Positions 36,295 to 47,376 of a stretch of 64,000 bases of DNA are shown here, one piece after another. This DNA is from Ostreococcus mediterraneus (taxonomy: Eukaryota; Chlorophyta; Mamiellophyceae; Mamiellales; Bathycoccaceae). A program made the position numbers and the translations under genes. The DNA lies in contig WMKK01000006.1 in NCBI GenBank assembly GCA_012295225.1, positions 765,114-829,113 on the forward strand. The letters run 5' to 3'. Each line of letters begins with the position of its first letter. Position 1 is the first letter of the stretch. Under the pieces are notes generated by a model that saw only the letters and a program-made list of their open reading frames with translations, did not search any database and had not been told where the DNA came from.

Positions 36295-38133
36295 CTAGCG
36301 CTTTTGATGTCGCACATACTTCATCGTAAAGTAGGCGACTCCGATCCAAAACAACCACAGACCAAAGACAGCCAAGATGTTCTCTGTGAGCGTGTTGGAA
36401 ACGCCGTAAAAGTCACCAACATCAACAGCTTCGCCAGCGTCATTGAAGAATACCGCTGGCGCATCCTTGAAATGATTTCGCATTTGCGCCATCCAGCCGT
36501 AACGCACGAACAACGTGTGACGATACCACGCCCATCCCTTTGGCATGGATTCTACGCGAATAATAATGCCCGAAAAGAGCAATTGGACGACATTATACAC
36601 CGGAAGGAGTGTATTGGCTTCATCCATAGTAGACGCCGCCGCGGCGCAAACGTACGCCAAGGCAATGCCGCACGACATCACGCCGTAGTTGATAATCCAA
36701 AAGTAAAAGAACGATCCTTGGATGCCGCAACCTAAGAAGAGCATCATCTGCGCGATTAACGACACAGGAATAGCCAAGATGCCTTCCTCGATGATTTTGT
36801 ATGCAATATACGACACGAGCGGATACACGCCATCGTCGAGCTCGCGGTAAAACATCGCGCGCTCTAAGACAACGCTCGGCATGTACCCGGACGCTTGGAA
36901 CGAAGGAAGAATGTTCAACATGGACAAAAGCGACGCGACGTTCAATTGCGTGGACTGGTCTTGCGCCTCACCCGTAGGCTTGCCAATCTTCCAAAACAAA
37001 GACATCATGACAAAACCAAAGAGGAAATTACCCGCCGAACGCGCGGCGACGAAATCCGGGTTGGAGTAGTTGTATCGCGTGCGATACTTCAAGAGCGTCT
37101 TAATTTTTGACAAGGCACCTCGCGTCACCTTTGGTTGCGGTGGCGGCGGCAGCGCCTTCGTCGACATGACACTTTTAATATTTTCTACGTTTCTTTGACC
37201 CGCTGCGTCGTTCTTAAACGTCTGGACAAAATCGAGGTCTTCCGAAGCCACAGTGGCGATGAGGAAATCAGCCATGTTGAAGGAGTCGTCGTAAGCGAAA
37301 CCCAAACTCTTCAAGTACGGCACCGCGGTGTTCAAAGGTCCGGCGAATGCAACCTGCCCGCTCTTCAGCATCACGAGCGAATCGAACAAACGGAACGCTT
37401 CGGACGTCGGAGAGTGAATGGTGGCGATCACAGTCACTCCGGAATCGGCCAAGTTCTTCAACATTTGCACGATGCCCAAAGACGTCGCGCTATCCAAACC
37501 GCTCGTGGGTTCGTCCAAAAACAAAACATCCGGGTCCGTCACCAACGCCAACGCCACGTTTGTACGCTTAGCTTGACCACCGGAAATCCCTCGATTGAGC
37601 GCATCACCGACGATGACGTCCTTGCACGTGGTCAAATCCAAGTCATTAATGATTTGAGGCACGCGGGCGAGAATTTCTGTCGTTTCCTCCGCCGTTCTCG
37701 CGCGAAGCTCCGCCCAATAATTCAACGTCTCTTGCACCGTCAACATCGGTAACAACGTATCAAACTGCTCTACATATGCCGCACATGTCTTGAACAACGC
37801 CTTCGTCGCGGGCATCCCACCAAATCGCACCCCGTTCCCGAGCACCTCTCCAGCCGTCACTCGAGTCGTCATCACATCCAACAAAGTCGTCTTCCCCGCC
37901 CCTGACGCCCCCATGAGCGCGTGTACCTTGCCGTGCACGAACGCGCACGATACATTCTTCAACAATGCAATCTTCTCATTCTTGGTTTTCGCCTTGGTGA
38001 CAATGTACGTGACATCGTCAACGACGACATCCAACGCGTGGCGATCCCTGCCAATCAAGGACGTGCTCGGCACGCGCTTCATGTTTGTCGCGCCAATGTC
38101 AACCGTGGACTGCGGCGTGCGAGTCGAAGACAT
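36295..38133 (-). CDS. ABCG-type half-transporter
   Basis: 612 residues. N-terminal nucleotide-binding domain: Walker A MGASGAGKTTLLD, signature RGISGGQAKRTNVA, Walker B DVLFLDEPTSGLDS and H-loop ATIHSPTSEAF. It is followed by about six membrane helices in the ABC2 domain, with the extracellular region near the C-terminus. NBD-first order and half size mark an ABCG/WBC transporter, which works as a homo- or heterodimer exporting lipids or other hydrophobic compounds. Substrate unknown. It converges on the BRCT-PB1 gene (84-base gap). Start at MSSTRTP; an ATG at 38148 is also possible. Confidence 0.9.
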   Translation of the reverse strand: MSSTRTPQSTVDIGATNMKRVPSTSLIGRDRHALDVVVDDVTYIVTKAKTKNEKIALLKNVSCAFVHGKVHALMGASGAGKTTLLDVMTTRVTAGEVLGNGVRFGGMPATKALFKTCAAYVEQFDTLLPMLTVQETLNYWAELRARTAEETTEILARVPQIINDLDLTTCKDVIVGDALNRGISGGQAKRTNVALALVTDPDVLFLDEPTSGLDSATSLGIVQMLKNLADSGVTVIATIHSPTSEAFRLFDSLVMLKSGQVAFAGPLNTAVPYLKSLGFAYDDSFNMADFLIATVASEDLDFVQTFKNDAAGQRNVENIKSVMSTKALPPPPQPKVTRGALSKIKTLLKYRTRYNYSNPDFVAARSAGNFLFGFVMMSLFWKIGKPTGEAQDQSTQLNVASLLSMLNILPSFQASGYMPSVVLERAMFYRELDDGVYPLVSYIAYKIIEEGILAIPVSLIAQMMLFLGCGIQGSFFYFWIINYGVMSCGIALAYVCAAAASTMDEANTLLPVYNVVQLLFSGIIIRVESMPKGWAWYRHTLFVRYGWMAQMRNHFKDAPAVFFNDAGEAVDVGDFYGVSNTLTENILAVFGLWLFWIGVAYFTMKYVRHQKR

Positions 38134-38308
38134 GGTTCCGACGCGCACGTGTGCGGTGTACTATTTCGCGTTCGGCACGTGGCGTGCGCGCTGAAGTGAG
38201 GGCACGCTGCGGTTCTTGTGCGTGGATAAATTATCGCGGCGTGACGTCATGCTCAAACAAACAAATTTTCTCGCGCACATACAAACATCTACATGACAAT
38301 GCTGCAAA

Positions 38309-39541
38309 CTACCACGCCTTACGGGCGTTTCGGCTTAAGAAATCTTGGTCTCGGTCGTCTTCTGGGCGAGAGGAGGTGAAGAGGGAGGCGTAGACCGCGG
38401 CGTCCGCACCCGCAGGGGCGACGGCTTTGACCTTTTTGGATGGTTCCTTGTCGGCGGACGCGGCTTTACGTTTGGTGGCGGCGTCATCACCCGCATGGCC
38501 CACGACGTCGGCATCACCGCCGTTGGAGGAGTTTTTCTCCTTCTTTTTCTTTTTGGATTCCTTCTTGGCGGCTTCTTCTTCGAGAATAGATTTTAAGAGT
38601 TCGAACTCTTCGCCGCGCGGGTTGACGGGAATCGGCGGTGGCGCGTCGGCGAGTTTCAAGCCATCATTCATCTCTTCTACCGCATCTCGAGCTTCACGTA
38701 AGGCTTTGTCAGCAACAACAACACCGCTCGGTCGCAGTACGACGAATTTCGTCTTGCCATTAAAGTCCAAATCCGTGATTGGACATGCAAAGATGGCTTT
38801 CGCGTTGCCGCATCGAAAGTCGCGCGCGTTCACAGACGCGTCGGCGCTTTTGCTGTCACCCGATGCGTTCGCCACTGCGCCGCTTCTGCGTTTTGTGAAC
38901 TTACACGTCACCAATGCCTTCATGCCAGTGATGTGCTCGATACGTTTTGGAAGCGCGACGCCGTCTACAGCCTTGTCCCGCAACGCGTTCAACACTGGCT
39001 CTTTGTTATACAACGCCCCCGTGCGGTCGATAACTACGGCATTCTCCCCACTTTCTAACGGTTCTTCCGTCAGTGCGCACGTAAACCACCGCGCCAAATC
39101 TTCTTCGGCTTCATCCCGATCACGCACGGTGCTTTGCGTTGAATACCGCACGAATCCTCCGAGCGACTCCTTCTTTCGACTAAATGTAGTGCCGCCGTTC
39201 CACGCGTACATCTCCAGATACGCCGACCGTGATTCGGCACCGGTTGCACCACCATCGCCACCTCCACCAAACAAACCAACACGATAACGTCGATCGTCAA
39301 CTCCATGATCGCCGACGCGGGTCACAGCGTACGTTTCGCCGTCCTCGAGCCGCGCCGCCGCCGCCCGCCCGCTCGACGTCGCCCACGAACCATTCGCCGC
39401 GCGCATCAACGCATACTGAGACGTGTCTCCATCGCACGTCAACGCACGGCGAATGACGTCACTCTCGCACGCATCGTGCGTGATTTCAATCGCACGCGCA
39501 CGAAGTGCACTCGGATGCGCTTTCACGAAGATTTGTCTCAT
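38309..39541 (-). CDS. RTF2: RTF2 replication-termination/proteasome-shuttle factor
   Basis: 410 residues. The N-terminus MRQIFVKAHPSALRARAIEI resembles the beta-grasp extension of plant RTF2. The Rtf2 core includes RWFTCALTEEPLES, DRTGALYNKEPVLNALRDK, HITGMKALVTCKF and, after a short gap, FRCGNAKAIFACPITDLDFNGKTKFVVL. The residues form a modified RING-like zinc fold. The C-terminus is Lys/Ala-rich. RTF2 was first described at stalled replication forks in fission yeast and as a proteasome-linked factor in humans, and affects splicing in plants. It is divergent from SepSecS. Confidence 0.9.
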   Translation of the reverse strand: MRQIFVKAHPSALRARAIEITHDACESDVIRRALTCDGDTSQYALMRAANGSWATSSGRAAAARLEDGETYAVTRVGDHGVDDRRYRVGLFGGGGDGGATGAESRSAYLEMYAWNGGTTFSRKKESLGGFVRYSTQSTVRDRDEAEEDLARWFTCALTEEPLESGENAVVIDRTGALYNKEPVLNALRDKAVDGVALPKRIEHITGMKALVTCKFTKRRSGAVANASGDSKSADASVNARDFRCGNAKAIFACPITDLDFNGKTKFVVLRPSGVVVADKALREARDAVEEMNDGLKLADAPPPIPVNPRGEEFELLKSILEEEAAKKESKKKKKEKNSSNGGDADVVGHAGDDAATKRKAASADKEPSKKVKAVAPAGADAAVYASLFTSSRPEDDRDQDFLSRNARKAW

Positions 39542-39738
39542 GAAAATCAAAGAATGGAAGGGAATGAATCGAGCTCCGTCGTCGCGATGGATTATGCGTC
39601 GCCTCGCGAACGTCAAATGTTTTCCGTGTGTTTACTCGTCGTCTTTTACCGCGCTCGTTATGCTCGCGCTCGCACGAAAAGCAAAACCGAAGAGCCCGCG
39701 CGCGTCAGAGTGAGGCGCGCGAATCACGTTTGTTGACG

Positions 39739-41190
39739 ATGAATGATGACCTCGTAGCATCGCTATCGACGCTCGTGAGCGGACGCTACGTGACCCAGGG
39801 CGCGGAGTCACTCAATGCGCACACGAAAATTCTCACGCGTATCGTGAGTAATCGTAAAATGCCCGCAAAAGGGTTACCCGAAAGCGCGATTACCATGCTC
39901 ATGCATGAGCTGAGCGTCATGGATTCGAACAATTTTATTGATAACGTTGGCGTGGGTGAACGCGAAGGACGGATCTATTCCCCCATAGTTGCACAGCGAG
40001 TGTTTTACCTCGCGCATGGCATAGGGCGTTCGGGAGATGTCATGGCAGAACAGCCCAAGGCGTGTGGGAGCTCGCTCTTGGCGCGCGCCGCGGCGATTAT
40101 GTCGCGCGACGCCATGCGCATCTCTGGCATGGCTGACATCGGTCGCGACGTGTGCGTGCTTCCTATGGCGACAGGGATGACATTGACGATGGTGCTCATG
40201 TCTATGCGTGCGTCTTGGGCGAACGCACGCGAGAGAGATTCGGTGATATGGTGCCGGTTGGACCAAAAGACGTGCGTCAAGGCTGCGACGTGCGCTGGAT
40301 TGAATATCGTCGTCATTGAACCACGCTTGTGCGGCGACGAGCTCATCACAGATGTCGAAGCAATTGAACGGGAAATAGCACGGTTAGGTGAGCGACTGGT
40401 GTGTGTGGTGACATCAACGAGCTGTTTTGCGCCTCGTGCAAGTGACGATGTCGAAGCCGTGGCCAAATTGTGCGAGAAAACAAACACAGGGCACGTGATT
40501 AATAACGCGTATGGCGTGCAAAGCCGGGTGATATGTAAGAAGATTAGCAAAGCGTGGACGGTTGGCAGAGTAGATGCCGTAGTGCAGTCGACGGATAAGA
40601 ACTTTCTAGTTCCCGTCGGCGGCGCCATCGTGTGTTGCGGCAAGCGTAGAGAAGATTTAGTGCGCGCCGTGTCCACGTCCTATCCAGGCCGGGCGTCCGC
40701 GTCGGCATCGATTGATTTATTCATCACGTTGCTATCAATGGGTGAAGAAACCTGGATGAGGTTATTAGACGAACGTGAAGACGTGTACGCGTACATGGCG
40801 AGCGAATTGGCGAAAGTCGCCGAAGAGGAGGGCGAACGCGTCCTCAGTACGCCTGGAAATCCAATTTCAATGGCGATGACGCTTTCATGTGCGAAAGCGC
40901 TCGGCATGCAGCCTACGATGTTTGGTTCGATGTTATTCTCGCGCTGCGTGTCAGGCACGCGCGTCGTCGCGCCCGGGGAGACGAAAACTGTCGGTGGAAT
41001 TGAGTTTGAAGGCTTTGGCGCGTCGCACTCGCGGTACCCAGAGTCGTACTTTACCGCCGCCGCCGCGCTCGGCGTCACGCGCGCGGACGTTGATCGCTTC
41101 ACGAGCGTGCTGCGTAAGACGTTTAAAGATTTTAAGAAAAAAGCCGCCGCCGCCGCCGCCGCTGCCTCTACCTTGGCTAGAGAATTGTAG
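39739..41190 (+). CDS. SEPSECS: O-phosphoseryl-tRNA(Sec) selenium transferase, SepSecS
   Basis: 483 residues from ATG 39739. The fold-type-I PLP enzyme shows KGLPESAITMLMHELS, MDSNNFIDNVGVGEREGR, FYLAHGIGRSGDVMAEQPKACGSSL and the PLP lysine in STDKNFLVPVGG (Lys287). SepSecS converts phosphoseryl-tRNA(Sec) to selenocysteinyl-tRNA(Sec) using selenophosphate. Its presence means the organism makes selenoproteins. The C-terminus has a poly-Ala run (encoded by GCC repeats). The start follows a GTG-initiated open frame that has no ATG, so this ATG is the natural choice. Confidence 0.92.
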   Translation: MNDDLVASLSTLVSGRYVTQGAESLNAHTKILTRIVSNRKMPAKGLPESAITMLMHELSVMDSNNFIDNVGVGEREGRIYSPIVAQRVFYLAHGIGRSGDVMAEQPKACGSSLLARAAAIMSRDAMRISGMADIGRDVCVLPMATGMTLTMVLMSMRASWANARERDSVIWCRLDQKTCVKAATCAGLNIVVIEPRLCGDELITDVEAIEREIARLGERLVCVVTSTSCFAPRASDDVEAVAKLCEKTNTGHVINNAYGVQSRVICKKISKAWTVGRVDAVVQSTDKNFLVPVGGAIVCCGKRREDLVRAVSTSYPGRASASASIDLFITLLSMGEETWMRLLDEREDVYAYMASELAKVAEEEGERVLSTPGNPISMAMTLSCAKALGMQPTMFGSMLFSRCVSGTRVVAPGETKTVGGIEFEGFGASHSRYPESYFTAAAALGVTRADVDRFTSVLRKTFKDFKKKAAAAAAAASTLAREL

Positions 41191-41250
41191 TATTGTTACA
41201 AATTGTTTTTCACGCAAGTCATTGTTGTGTTTCATCGCGCGCGCTTCGGT

Positions 41251-43053
41251 TCATCTTGATCGTCGTTTACGGCTACCATAGTCTGCAATCAACAACTCTA
41301 GCTTACTCAACGTCTCTTGTGCAATGTAAACTTGACCATTCGTTGCGTTCTCTACGGCGCTCACGGCTTGATTGGAGACGGCGTGGCTGGCGAGAGCCAT
41401 CAAACGCATTCGCGCATCCTCAAGCTTGCCACGCACAACATTCGCCACCTCTTGAAGCATGCTGACTTCGCGGTCTACGTCAGTCACAACAAACGGATGA
41501 TATTCGGGATTTTGTAGTCGCCTATTCATGATGTTCTCCGGTGCGTGCACGATTCGAAGCTGCGCGAGTGCACGGTCCAGTGGCGCGTCGCGTTGAAAAC
41601 CAACCGGCAGGTTGGTTAAATCGTAATCACACATGCCTGAAATACTCTTCAACATCTCTAGTGCCATCTCTGGTACCACACACGGTGTCAAGTACAAACA
41701 ATCGTATGGGTTCGCTTGCAGGGAAAATCCATAAAACTTCATCAAATCATCATTTGATAATCGTCCATAGGAAATCGTCACCGGTTCTCCTCGCGACACG
41801 CCTCGCGCGAGTTCCAAACGAAACGCCTTTGTGCCTTGTTCAAGACGCGTGTACCGCACCGAATGCGCGTTGAGCGCGTGATTACACAGATACACTCCCG
41901 GAACAATCACTTCAGCGAGCGCATCGGTTTCGGGATCTTGCACCTTCATCGCGTACGATGTCCAAATGTCGTACGCCAAAAGAAAACGCGCGTAGTCGCC
42001 AAAAATCGCGAGCGGAAACGCGTCAGGCACTTGATGACAAAGTGCCGGAAACAACGCATCGTATTGCGTGCGCACGGATTCCTGATACATTCTTATCGAT
42101 ACCGCGCGCTCAGGTGATAAAAATCCGCCAATCTCGGTCAAATTCCACGCTAAAGATGTCGACGGCGTCTTTGGCAACGACGCCAACGCCCGAGCCCAGG
42201 GCGACGCCGCGTCTCCCATCGTCGCCGCGAGCCAAATCACCATGACCACGTGATCCCCTAATCCGCGCAACTGATTCAACGTCGCACACAACGCCGAATG
42301 CGACGAACCCGCCACGATGGTTTGCTCGACACCGATGAGCGCGTCCCAAGGCACGACGGCTAACGCTTCGCCCGCGCGCGCGTCCTCCGTCGCGCTCGCG
42401 CCGCGCAACCCACCCTCGGGCGACGACGCGCTGCTCGCGGTCAACGCGCACCACCCACCGCGCGCGCGAACCCAAGCAAACATCCCTTCCGCGTCGACGT
42501 CATCGACGATAACCGACGCCGACGCCCGCGGCTCGCCGTCCCGTCGCGCGCGCGCCGCACCCACCGCCGCCTCGGTCGTCGCCTCCAACACCACCATCGC
42601 GCGCTCTAACGCCCGCACCTTCACCGCTCGCACCCGCGCGTCGTCGTCATCATCATCAATCGCCTCGAGCGCGTCTCGCAACGCGCGATGCGCCGACGCG
42701 TGCGCCGCCGTCTCGTGCGCCTCTGTCGCCCCCGGACCCGCGATCGTCATCGTCGCGTGCGTCCTCGCCCGTGTCCCCCCTACGCCATTCGCCGTCCACT
42801 CATCGCTCGCACGAAGCATCTCCAACACCCTCGCATGCGTCGCGTGCGCGCATTCGCTCTCCCGTAGCGTCGACACGCGTGCGATGCGCAACACATCCAC
42901 CACGAACGCCGCCACCGCATCGGCGTCGTCGTCCTCGTCCTCTTTGTCGACGACGCGCAAGGTTGCGGTGTTGGACGCCAACGCCTGTCGCGCGATGACG
43001 ACGACGTCGCGCACGGCTGGGATGTCGAACGCGATCGCGATCGTAACCTCCAT
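41251..43053 (-). CDS. SET-domain lysine methyltransferase, Rubisco-LSMT/SETD3 type
   Basis: 600 residues. An N-terminal Ala/Asp/Arg-rich region (1-190) precedes a split SET domain: EDARAGEALAVVPWDALIG, DHVVMVIWLAATMGDASPW-like helical insert, YLCNHALNAHSVRYT and GEPVTISYGRLSNDDLMKFYGF, the family's C-terminal SET motif. The Rubis-subs-bind domain follows. It belongs to the group that methylates non-histone targets such as Rubisco large subunit, aldolase or actin. Target unknown. Low-complexity codon runs mark the first 190 residues. Confidence 0.85.
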   Translation of the reverse strand: MEVTIAIAFDIPAVRDVVVIARQALASNTATLRVVDKEDEDDDADAVAAFVVDVLRIARVSTLRESECAHATHARVLEMLRASDEWTANGVGGTRARTHATMTIAGPGATEAHETAAHASAHRALRDALEAIDDDDDDARVRAVKVRALERAMVVLEATTEAAVGAARARRDGEPRASASVIVDDVDAEGMFAWVRARGGWCALTASSASSPEGGLRGASATEDARAGEALAVVPWDALIGVEQTIVAGSSHSALCATLNQLRGLGDHVVMVIWLAATMGDAASPWARALASLPKTPSTSLAWNLTEIGGFLSPERAVSIRMYQESVRTQYDALFPALCHQVPDAFPLAIFGDYARFLLAYDIWTSYAMKVQDPETDALAEVIVPGVYLCNHALNAHSVRYTRLEQGTKAFRLELARGVSRGEPVTISYGRLSNDDLMKFYGFSLQANPYDCLYLTPCVVPEMALEMLKSISGMCDYDLTNLPVGFQRDAPLDRALAQLRIVHAPENIMNRRLQNPEYHPFVVTDVDREVSMLQEVANVVRGKLEDARMRLMALASHAVSNQAVSAVENATNGQVYIAQETLSKLELLIADYGSRKRRSR

Positions 43054-43557
43054 CGTCGTCCGTCGTCGTCGTGTGCGGGTGCGGGTGCGTCATCGGTCAC
43101 GAATGCGTGGTCGCACGGTCGCGACCGTTCGCATTCCACGTGTGTGCGCACGCGGATGCTGCTGATGATGACGACGACGACGACGCGAGAGCGCGACGCG
43201 TGGTGGGGTGCGCGCGCGTGACGTTCGCAGACGTCGGGTGTTGCGTTTTAACAGTGCGCGCGCGTCGCATCGAGGGTGACGCGGGTCCGGCGACGGGTGA
43301 TCGATCGCATCGATCGATCGCATCGATCGATCGCGTGCGTGCGTTTGGGAGACGTCGGGACCCGGGACCGGGTGTCTCGGGTCGTCGCGGTCGTCGTGCG
43401 CGTTCGAGCGATGACGGTGCGTCGCGGTGCGTCGCGCGGTGCGCGCGAGGGTGGCGCGCGCGACGCACACGGCGCGGCGGTGCGTGGTGGCGAGATGAAA
43501 GAGGAGGACGCGCGAGGCGAGCGCGGGCGCGGGCGGCGGGCGTCGGACGCGACGTCG
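43054..43557. other. Bidirectional spacer with GATC-rich tandem repeat
   Basis: About 500 bases between the SET gene and the RING-CH gene. It holds GAC triplets at 43165-43190 and a short tandem of CATCGATCGATCG-type units at 43299-43334. Open frames on both strands are low complexity. An alternative start of the RING-CH gene at 43411 (MTVRRGASRG) lies inside it. Confidence 0.45.
43299..43334. repeat. GATCGATCG tandem repeat
   Basis: About three 13-base units rich in ATCGATCG, each of which is a self-complementary ClaI/PvuI-like core. Confidence 0.85.
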
Positions 43558-44058
43558 ATGATGAATTCGACCACGTCGACGCGAACGACAGCGTTGGGAC
43601 CGACGACGCGCGTGCCATCGCCCACGTCGGTGCTTGCGAACGTACCGCGCGCGGTGGATGACGCGCACGACGCGCACGACGCACGCGACGCCCGTACGGC
43701 GCCGACCGCGGACGCCGGCGCCGTCTGCCGCATCTGCCTCGACGCCCGCGACGTCGCGTGCCAATCCCCACACACCATCGACGCACACGCCCTCATCACC
43801 CTCGGCTGTGCCTGTCGAGGCGACGTCGCCCTCGCGCACAAATCCTGCGCTTCGCGTTGGTTCGCTCCCCTCGCCCGCGGGTGCGCGCGCGGCGCCGCGC
43901 TCAGTCCCGATTGGACCTTGGTCTGGCGCGTCACGTGCGAAGTGTGCGGGGTGGATGTGAGCCCAGAGCTCACGCACGATGTCGTCAAGGCGTGTAAACG
44001 CGCCTTACGCGCCGCGTCGTCGTCGTCGTCATCGCTATGCCCATCCTCGTACTCGTAG
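43558..44058 (+). CDS. RING-CH (RINGv) zinc-finger protein
   Basis: 166 residues from ATG 43558. The C4HC3 RING-CH pattern is CRICLD, then GCACRGDVALAHKSCASRWF, then TCEVCG. The order C-C-C-C-H-C-C-C and the Trp before the last pair (WRVTCEVCG) are characteristic. RING-CH proteins are E3 ubiquitin ligases, often in membranes. No transmembrane helix follows the domain here, and a Ser-rich tail ends the protein. It is 177 bases upstream of ubiquitin E1 on the same strand, a pairing that may be coincidental. Start uncertain (43411 is the alternative). Confidence 0.75.
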   Translation: MMNSTTSTRTTALGPTTRVPSPTSVLANVPRAVDDAHDAHDARDARTAPTADAGAVCRICLDARDVACQSPHTIDAHALITLGCACRGDVALAHKSCASRWFAPLARGCARGAALSPDWTLVWRVTCEVCGVDVSPELTHDVVKACKRALRAASSSSSSLCPSSYS

Positions 44059-44235
44059 TCTCCGTCGTCGTGCTCGTACTCTCGTACGCGTCATAGCGTC
44101 GCGCCTCGTTGTAGTCATCATCGCGTCTCAATCATTCGCGTGTTCCTTTTCGTTGCGCCGCGTGCGTCACAATCGCGCGTACGCGTGTAGGGCGCACGAA
44201 TACGCGACGTCGAGCGTGAGTGCGTGGTGTGATTG

Positions 44236-47200
44236 ATGCCCGAGAGCGACGCGAAACGCGCGAAACACACACGAATCGCGACGACGACGACGACGACGAC
44301 GACGATGGACGACGACGACGAGACGATGACGACGACGATGATGACGATTGATGAAGATTTACACTCGAGACAACTGGCGGTGTATGGACGAGAATCCATG
44401 CGTAAATTACAAAATTCACGCGTGTTAATCGTACACGCGAAAGGACTGGGGTGTGAGATTGCGAAGAATGTGATTTTAGCGGGTGTTCGTGGGGTGACGA
44501 TTGCGGACGATGGACGATGCGCGACGGATGATCTCGCGGCGCAGTTTTACGCGAGCGAGGCTGACGTCGCGGCGGGGAAGACTCGGAGCGAGGCGTGCGT
44601 TGGGAAGTTGCAAGAGTTAAACCCTGCGGTGGATGTGTGCGCACACGTTGGGGTTGTGGATGCGAGCGTGATTTCGAGGCATGACGTCGTGGTGTGTACG
44701 GAGACGTGTGAACGCGAGGCGCGACGCGTGAACGAGGCGTGTCGCGCGAGCGGGAAACCTATCGCGTTCATCAAGGCGGACACGCGCGGGGTGTTTGGGA
44801 GCGTGTTTTGTGATTTTGGTGATGCGTTTACGGTGTACGACACGGATGGGGAGGAAGCGTTATCGTGTATTATGGCGAGCGTGTCGTGCGACTCTCCGGC
44901 GTTGGTGACGTGCATCGAAGACGAACGCGTCGAGTTGCAAGATGGTCAACGCGTGACGTTTTCGGAAGTACGCGGTATGACCGAACTCAACGGCGTAACC
45001 GCGGTTGTCAAGAACGTGAAGAAGCATTCGTTTGAGTTGGACTTGGATACGACGAACTTTTCGCCCTACGTCGGCGGCGGTATCGCCACGCAAGTCAAGG
45101 AAACCAAGACGCTCGCCTTCAAGTCTTTGAGCCAAGCCATCGACGAACCGGGTGACTTTTTGTTGAGTGACTTTGCCAAAATGGAGCGATCGCCACAATT
45201 GCACTTGGCGTTTGGCGCACTCGACGCGTTCGTGGAAAAGTACGGCGCACCGCCAATCCCGGGTTCCGACGCCGACGCCGACAAGTTTGTCGCCGAAGCA
45301 GAGGCGTTGAACGCGACGCGCAATTCGGTTGAATCTGTCGACAAAGACTTGTTGAAAATCTTCGCCAAGGTTTCCCGGGGCTATATTTCTCCCATGGCAG
45401 CCATGTTTGGCGGTATTGTCGGCCAAGAAGTCGTCAAGGCGTGCACCGGGAAGTTTCACCCGTTGTTTCAATGGTTTTACTTTGACTCGGTCGAAAGCTT
45501 GCCGGAAACGTTGACTGAGGCGGATCTCGCCCCCGCGGGCGATCGCTATGACGGCCAAGTGATGTGCTTCGGTAAAGCTATGCAAGAAAAGATTATGACG
45601 CAGAAAACCTTCTTGGTTGGCGCGGGTGCGCTTGGGTGTGAATTCTTGAAGAATTTCGCGTGCATGGGCTTGGCGTGCGGCGAGTCGGGGCGCGTCACGG
45701 TGACGGATGACGACACGATTGAAAAGTCCAACTTGTCTCGACAATTTTTATTCCGCGATTGGAATATTGGTCAAGGTAAGAGCGTATGCGCGTCTGCGGC
45801 GGCGAAGATGATCAACCCGACCTTGCAAGTGAACGCACTCGAAAATCGCGTGAGCCCAGACACGGAGGATGTTTTCGACGACGCCTTTTGGGAAGGTTTG
45901 GATGTTGTCGTTAACGCGCTCGATAACGTCAACGCACGATTGTATGTCGACAGCCGATGCGTGTACTTCCAAAAGCCTTTGCTTGAAAGTGGTACGCTCG
46001 GCACCAAGTGCAACACGCAGATGGTCATTCCAAACATGACGGAGCACTACGGCGCGTCGCGCGATCCGCCAGAAAAGTCGGCTCCGATGTGCACCTTGCA
46101 CTCTTTTCCGCACAACATCGATCACTGCTTGACGTGGGCGCGCAGCGAATTCGAAGGGTGCTATGAAAAAGCCCCGGCTGAAGCCAATGCGTACTTGTCA
46201 AAGCCTGAAGAGTACGCGTCCGCCGCGCTCGCCAACCCAGACGCGTCCATGCGTGAAAACGTCGAAAAAGTGGCGCAAGTGTTGCTCAAGAGCTCTTGCT
46301 CAACCTATGACGAATGCGTGGCGTGGGCGCGCACGCAGTTCCAAGAGCACTTTTACGATAAGATTATGCAGCTCACGTTCACGTTCCCTGAAGACGCGGT
46401 GACGTCTACGGGTTCGCCATTCTGGAGCGCGCCAAAGCGCTTCCCCCGCCCCGTCGTCTTCTCCACCGAAGACGCGTCGCACGTGACTCTGGTGCGCGCC
46501 ATGGCAAACTTGAAGGCTGAATCGTGCGGCATCGCGCGCCCTGCGGCTGGCGTGAACGATGACGCCGCACTCGTCGCTCTCGTGTCTAAAGTGAACATCG
46601 TTCCGTTCGAGCCCAAGAAGGGTGTCAAAATTGAGACAGATCCAAAGGCAAACGCCGCGACGTCCAATCTTCCAGAAGGCATTGATGACGAGGCGGTGAT
46701 TAAGGAGTTATTGGAAAAGCTCGAATCTGCACGTGCTGCATTGGGTTCGGAATACCGTTTGAACGTGATTGAGTTTGAAAAGGATGACGACAGTAACTTC
46801 CACATGGATGCCATAGCCGGTCTTTCAAACATGCGCGCACGCAACTATGAAATTCCCGAAGTCGACAAGCTCAAGGCGAAGTTTATTGCTGGGCGCATCA
46901 TTCCGGCGATCGCGACGACGACCGCCATGGCAACTGGCTTGGTGTGCTTGGAACTTTACAAGGTGTTCAATAACGCCAAGATTGAGGCGTATCGCAACAC
47001 GTTCGCCAACTTGGCGTTGCCTCTCTTCGCCATGGCGGAACCNATCGCGGCGAAGACGGACAAGTTCAAAGACCTCCAATGGAGCATCTGGGATCGCTGG
47101 ATCATCGAAGGCGACGTCACTGTGGCCGAAGTTTTAGCGCATTTCGCCGAAAAGGGCTTAACCGTGTACTCAATGTCTGTTGGTCAGTCGTTGGTGTACA

Positions 47201-47376
47201 ACGACATCTTCCCGCGACACGCCGAGCGCAAAGGCCAGCGCGTGTCCGAGTTGGTTCAAACAATCGCCAAGCTCGAAATCCCAGCCAAGCGTCGCCATTT
47301 CGACATTGTCGTCGCGTGTGAAGACGAAGAAGGTGAAGATGTGGACATCCCTTTGGTGAGCATTCGTTTTAGATGA
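44236..47376 (+). CDS. UBA1: Ubiquitin-activating enzyme E1 (UBA1)
   Basis: 1046 residues from ATG 44236 (the codon before it is TTG). Inactive and active adenylation halves are both present: [18 protein letters not shown] near the start and the active [18 protein letters not shown] with the [17 protein letters not shown] segment. The catalytic cysteine lies in [11 protein letters not shown] (Cys619). The C-terminal ubiquitin-fold domain closes the protein with ends in FRV-like VSIRFR. UBA1 is the first enzyme of ubiquitin conjugation. One undetermined base at 47043 is the third base of CCN, so residue 936 is proline whatever it is. Confidence 0.97.
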   Translation: MPESDAKRAKHTRIATTTTTTTTMDDDDETMTTTMMTIDEDLHSRQLAVYGRESMRKLQNSRVLIVHAKGLGCEIAKNVILAGVRGVTIADDGRCATDDLAAQFYASEADVAAGKTRSEACVGKLQELNPAVDVCAHVGVVDASVISRHDVVVCTETCEREARRVNEACRASGKPIAFIKADTRGVFGSVFCDFGDAFTVYDTDGEEALSCIMASVSCDSPALVTCIEDERVELQDGQRVTFSEVRGMTELNGVTAVVKNVKKHSFELDLDTTNFSPYVGGGIATQVKETKTLAFKSLSQAIDEPGDFLLSDFAKMERSPQLHLAFGALDAFVEKYGAPPIPGSDADADKFVAEAEALNATRNSVESVDKDLLKIFAKVSRGYISPMAAMFGGIVGQEVVKACTGKFHPLFQWFYFDSVESLPETLTEADLAPAGDRYDGQVMCFGKAMQEKIMTQKTFLVGAGALGCEFLKNFACMGLACGESGRVTVTDDDTIEKSNLSRQFLFRDWNIGQGKSVCASAAAKMINPTLQVNALENRVSPDTEDVFDDAFWEGLDVVVNALDNVNARLYVDSRCVYFQKPLLESGTLGTKCNTQMVIPNMTEHYGASRDPPEKSAPMCTLHSFPHNIDHCLTWARSEFEGCYEKAPAEANAYLSKPEEYASAALANPDASMRENVEKVAQVLLKSSCSTYDECVAWARTQFQEHFYDKIMQLTFTFPEDAVTSTGSPFWSAPKRFPRPVVFSTEDASHVTLVRAMANLKAESCGIARPAAGVNDDAALVALVSKVNIVPFEPKKGVKIETDPKANAATSNLPEGIDDEAVIKELLEKLESARAALGSEYRLNVIEFEKDDDSNFHMDAIAGLSNMRARNYEIPEVDKLKAKFIAGRIIPAIATTTAMATGLVCLELYKVFNNAKIEAYRNTFANLALPLFAMAEXIAAKTDKFKDLQWSIWDRWIIEGDVTVAEVLAHFAEKGLTVYSMSVGQSLVYNDIFPRHAERKGQRVSELVQTIAKLEIPAKRRHFDIVVACEDEEGEDVDIPLVSIRFR

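Noticed and set aside
39628-39738. Upstream extension of SepSecS
   Set aside because: The extra codons start from GTG with no ATG and add a basic low-complexity stretch absent from the family.
47043-47043. Undetermined base in the E1 gene as a possible frameshift
   Set aside because: The base is the third position of CCN, which codes Pro in all cases, and the frame continues.
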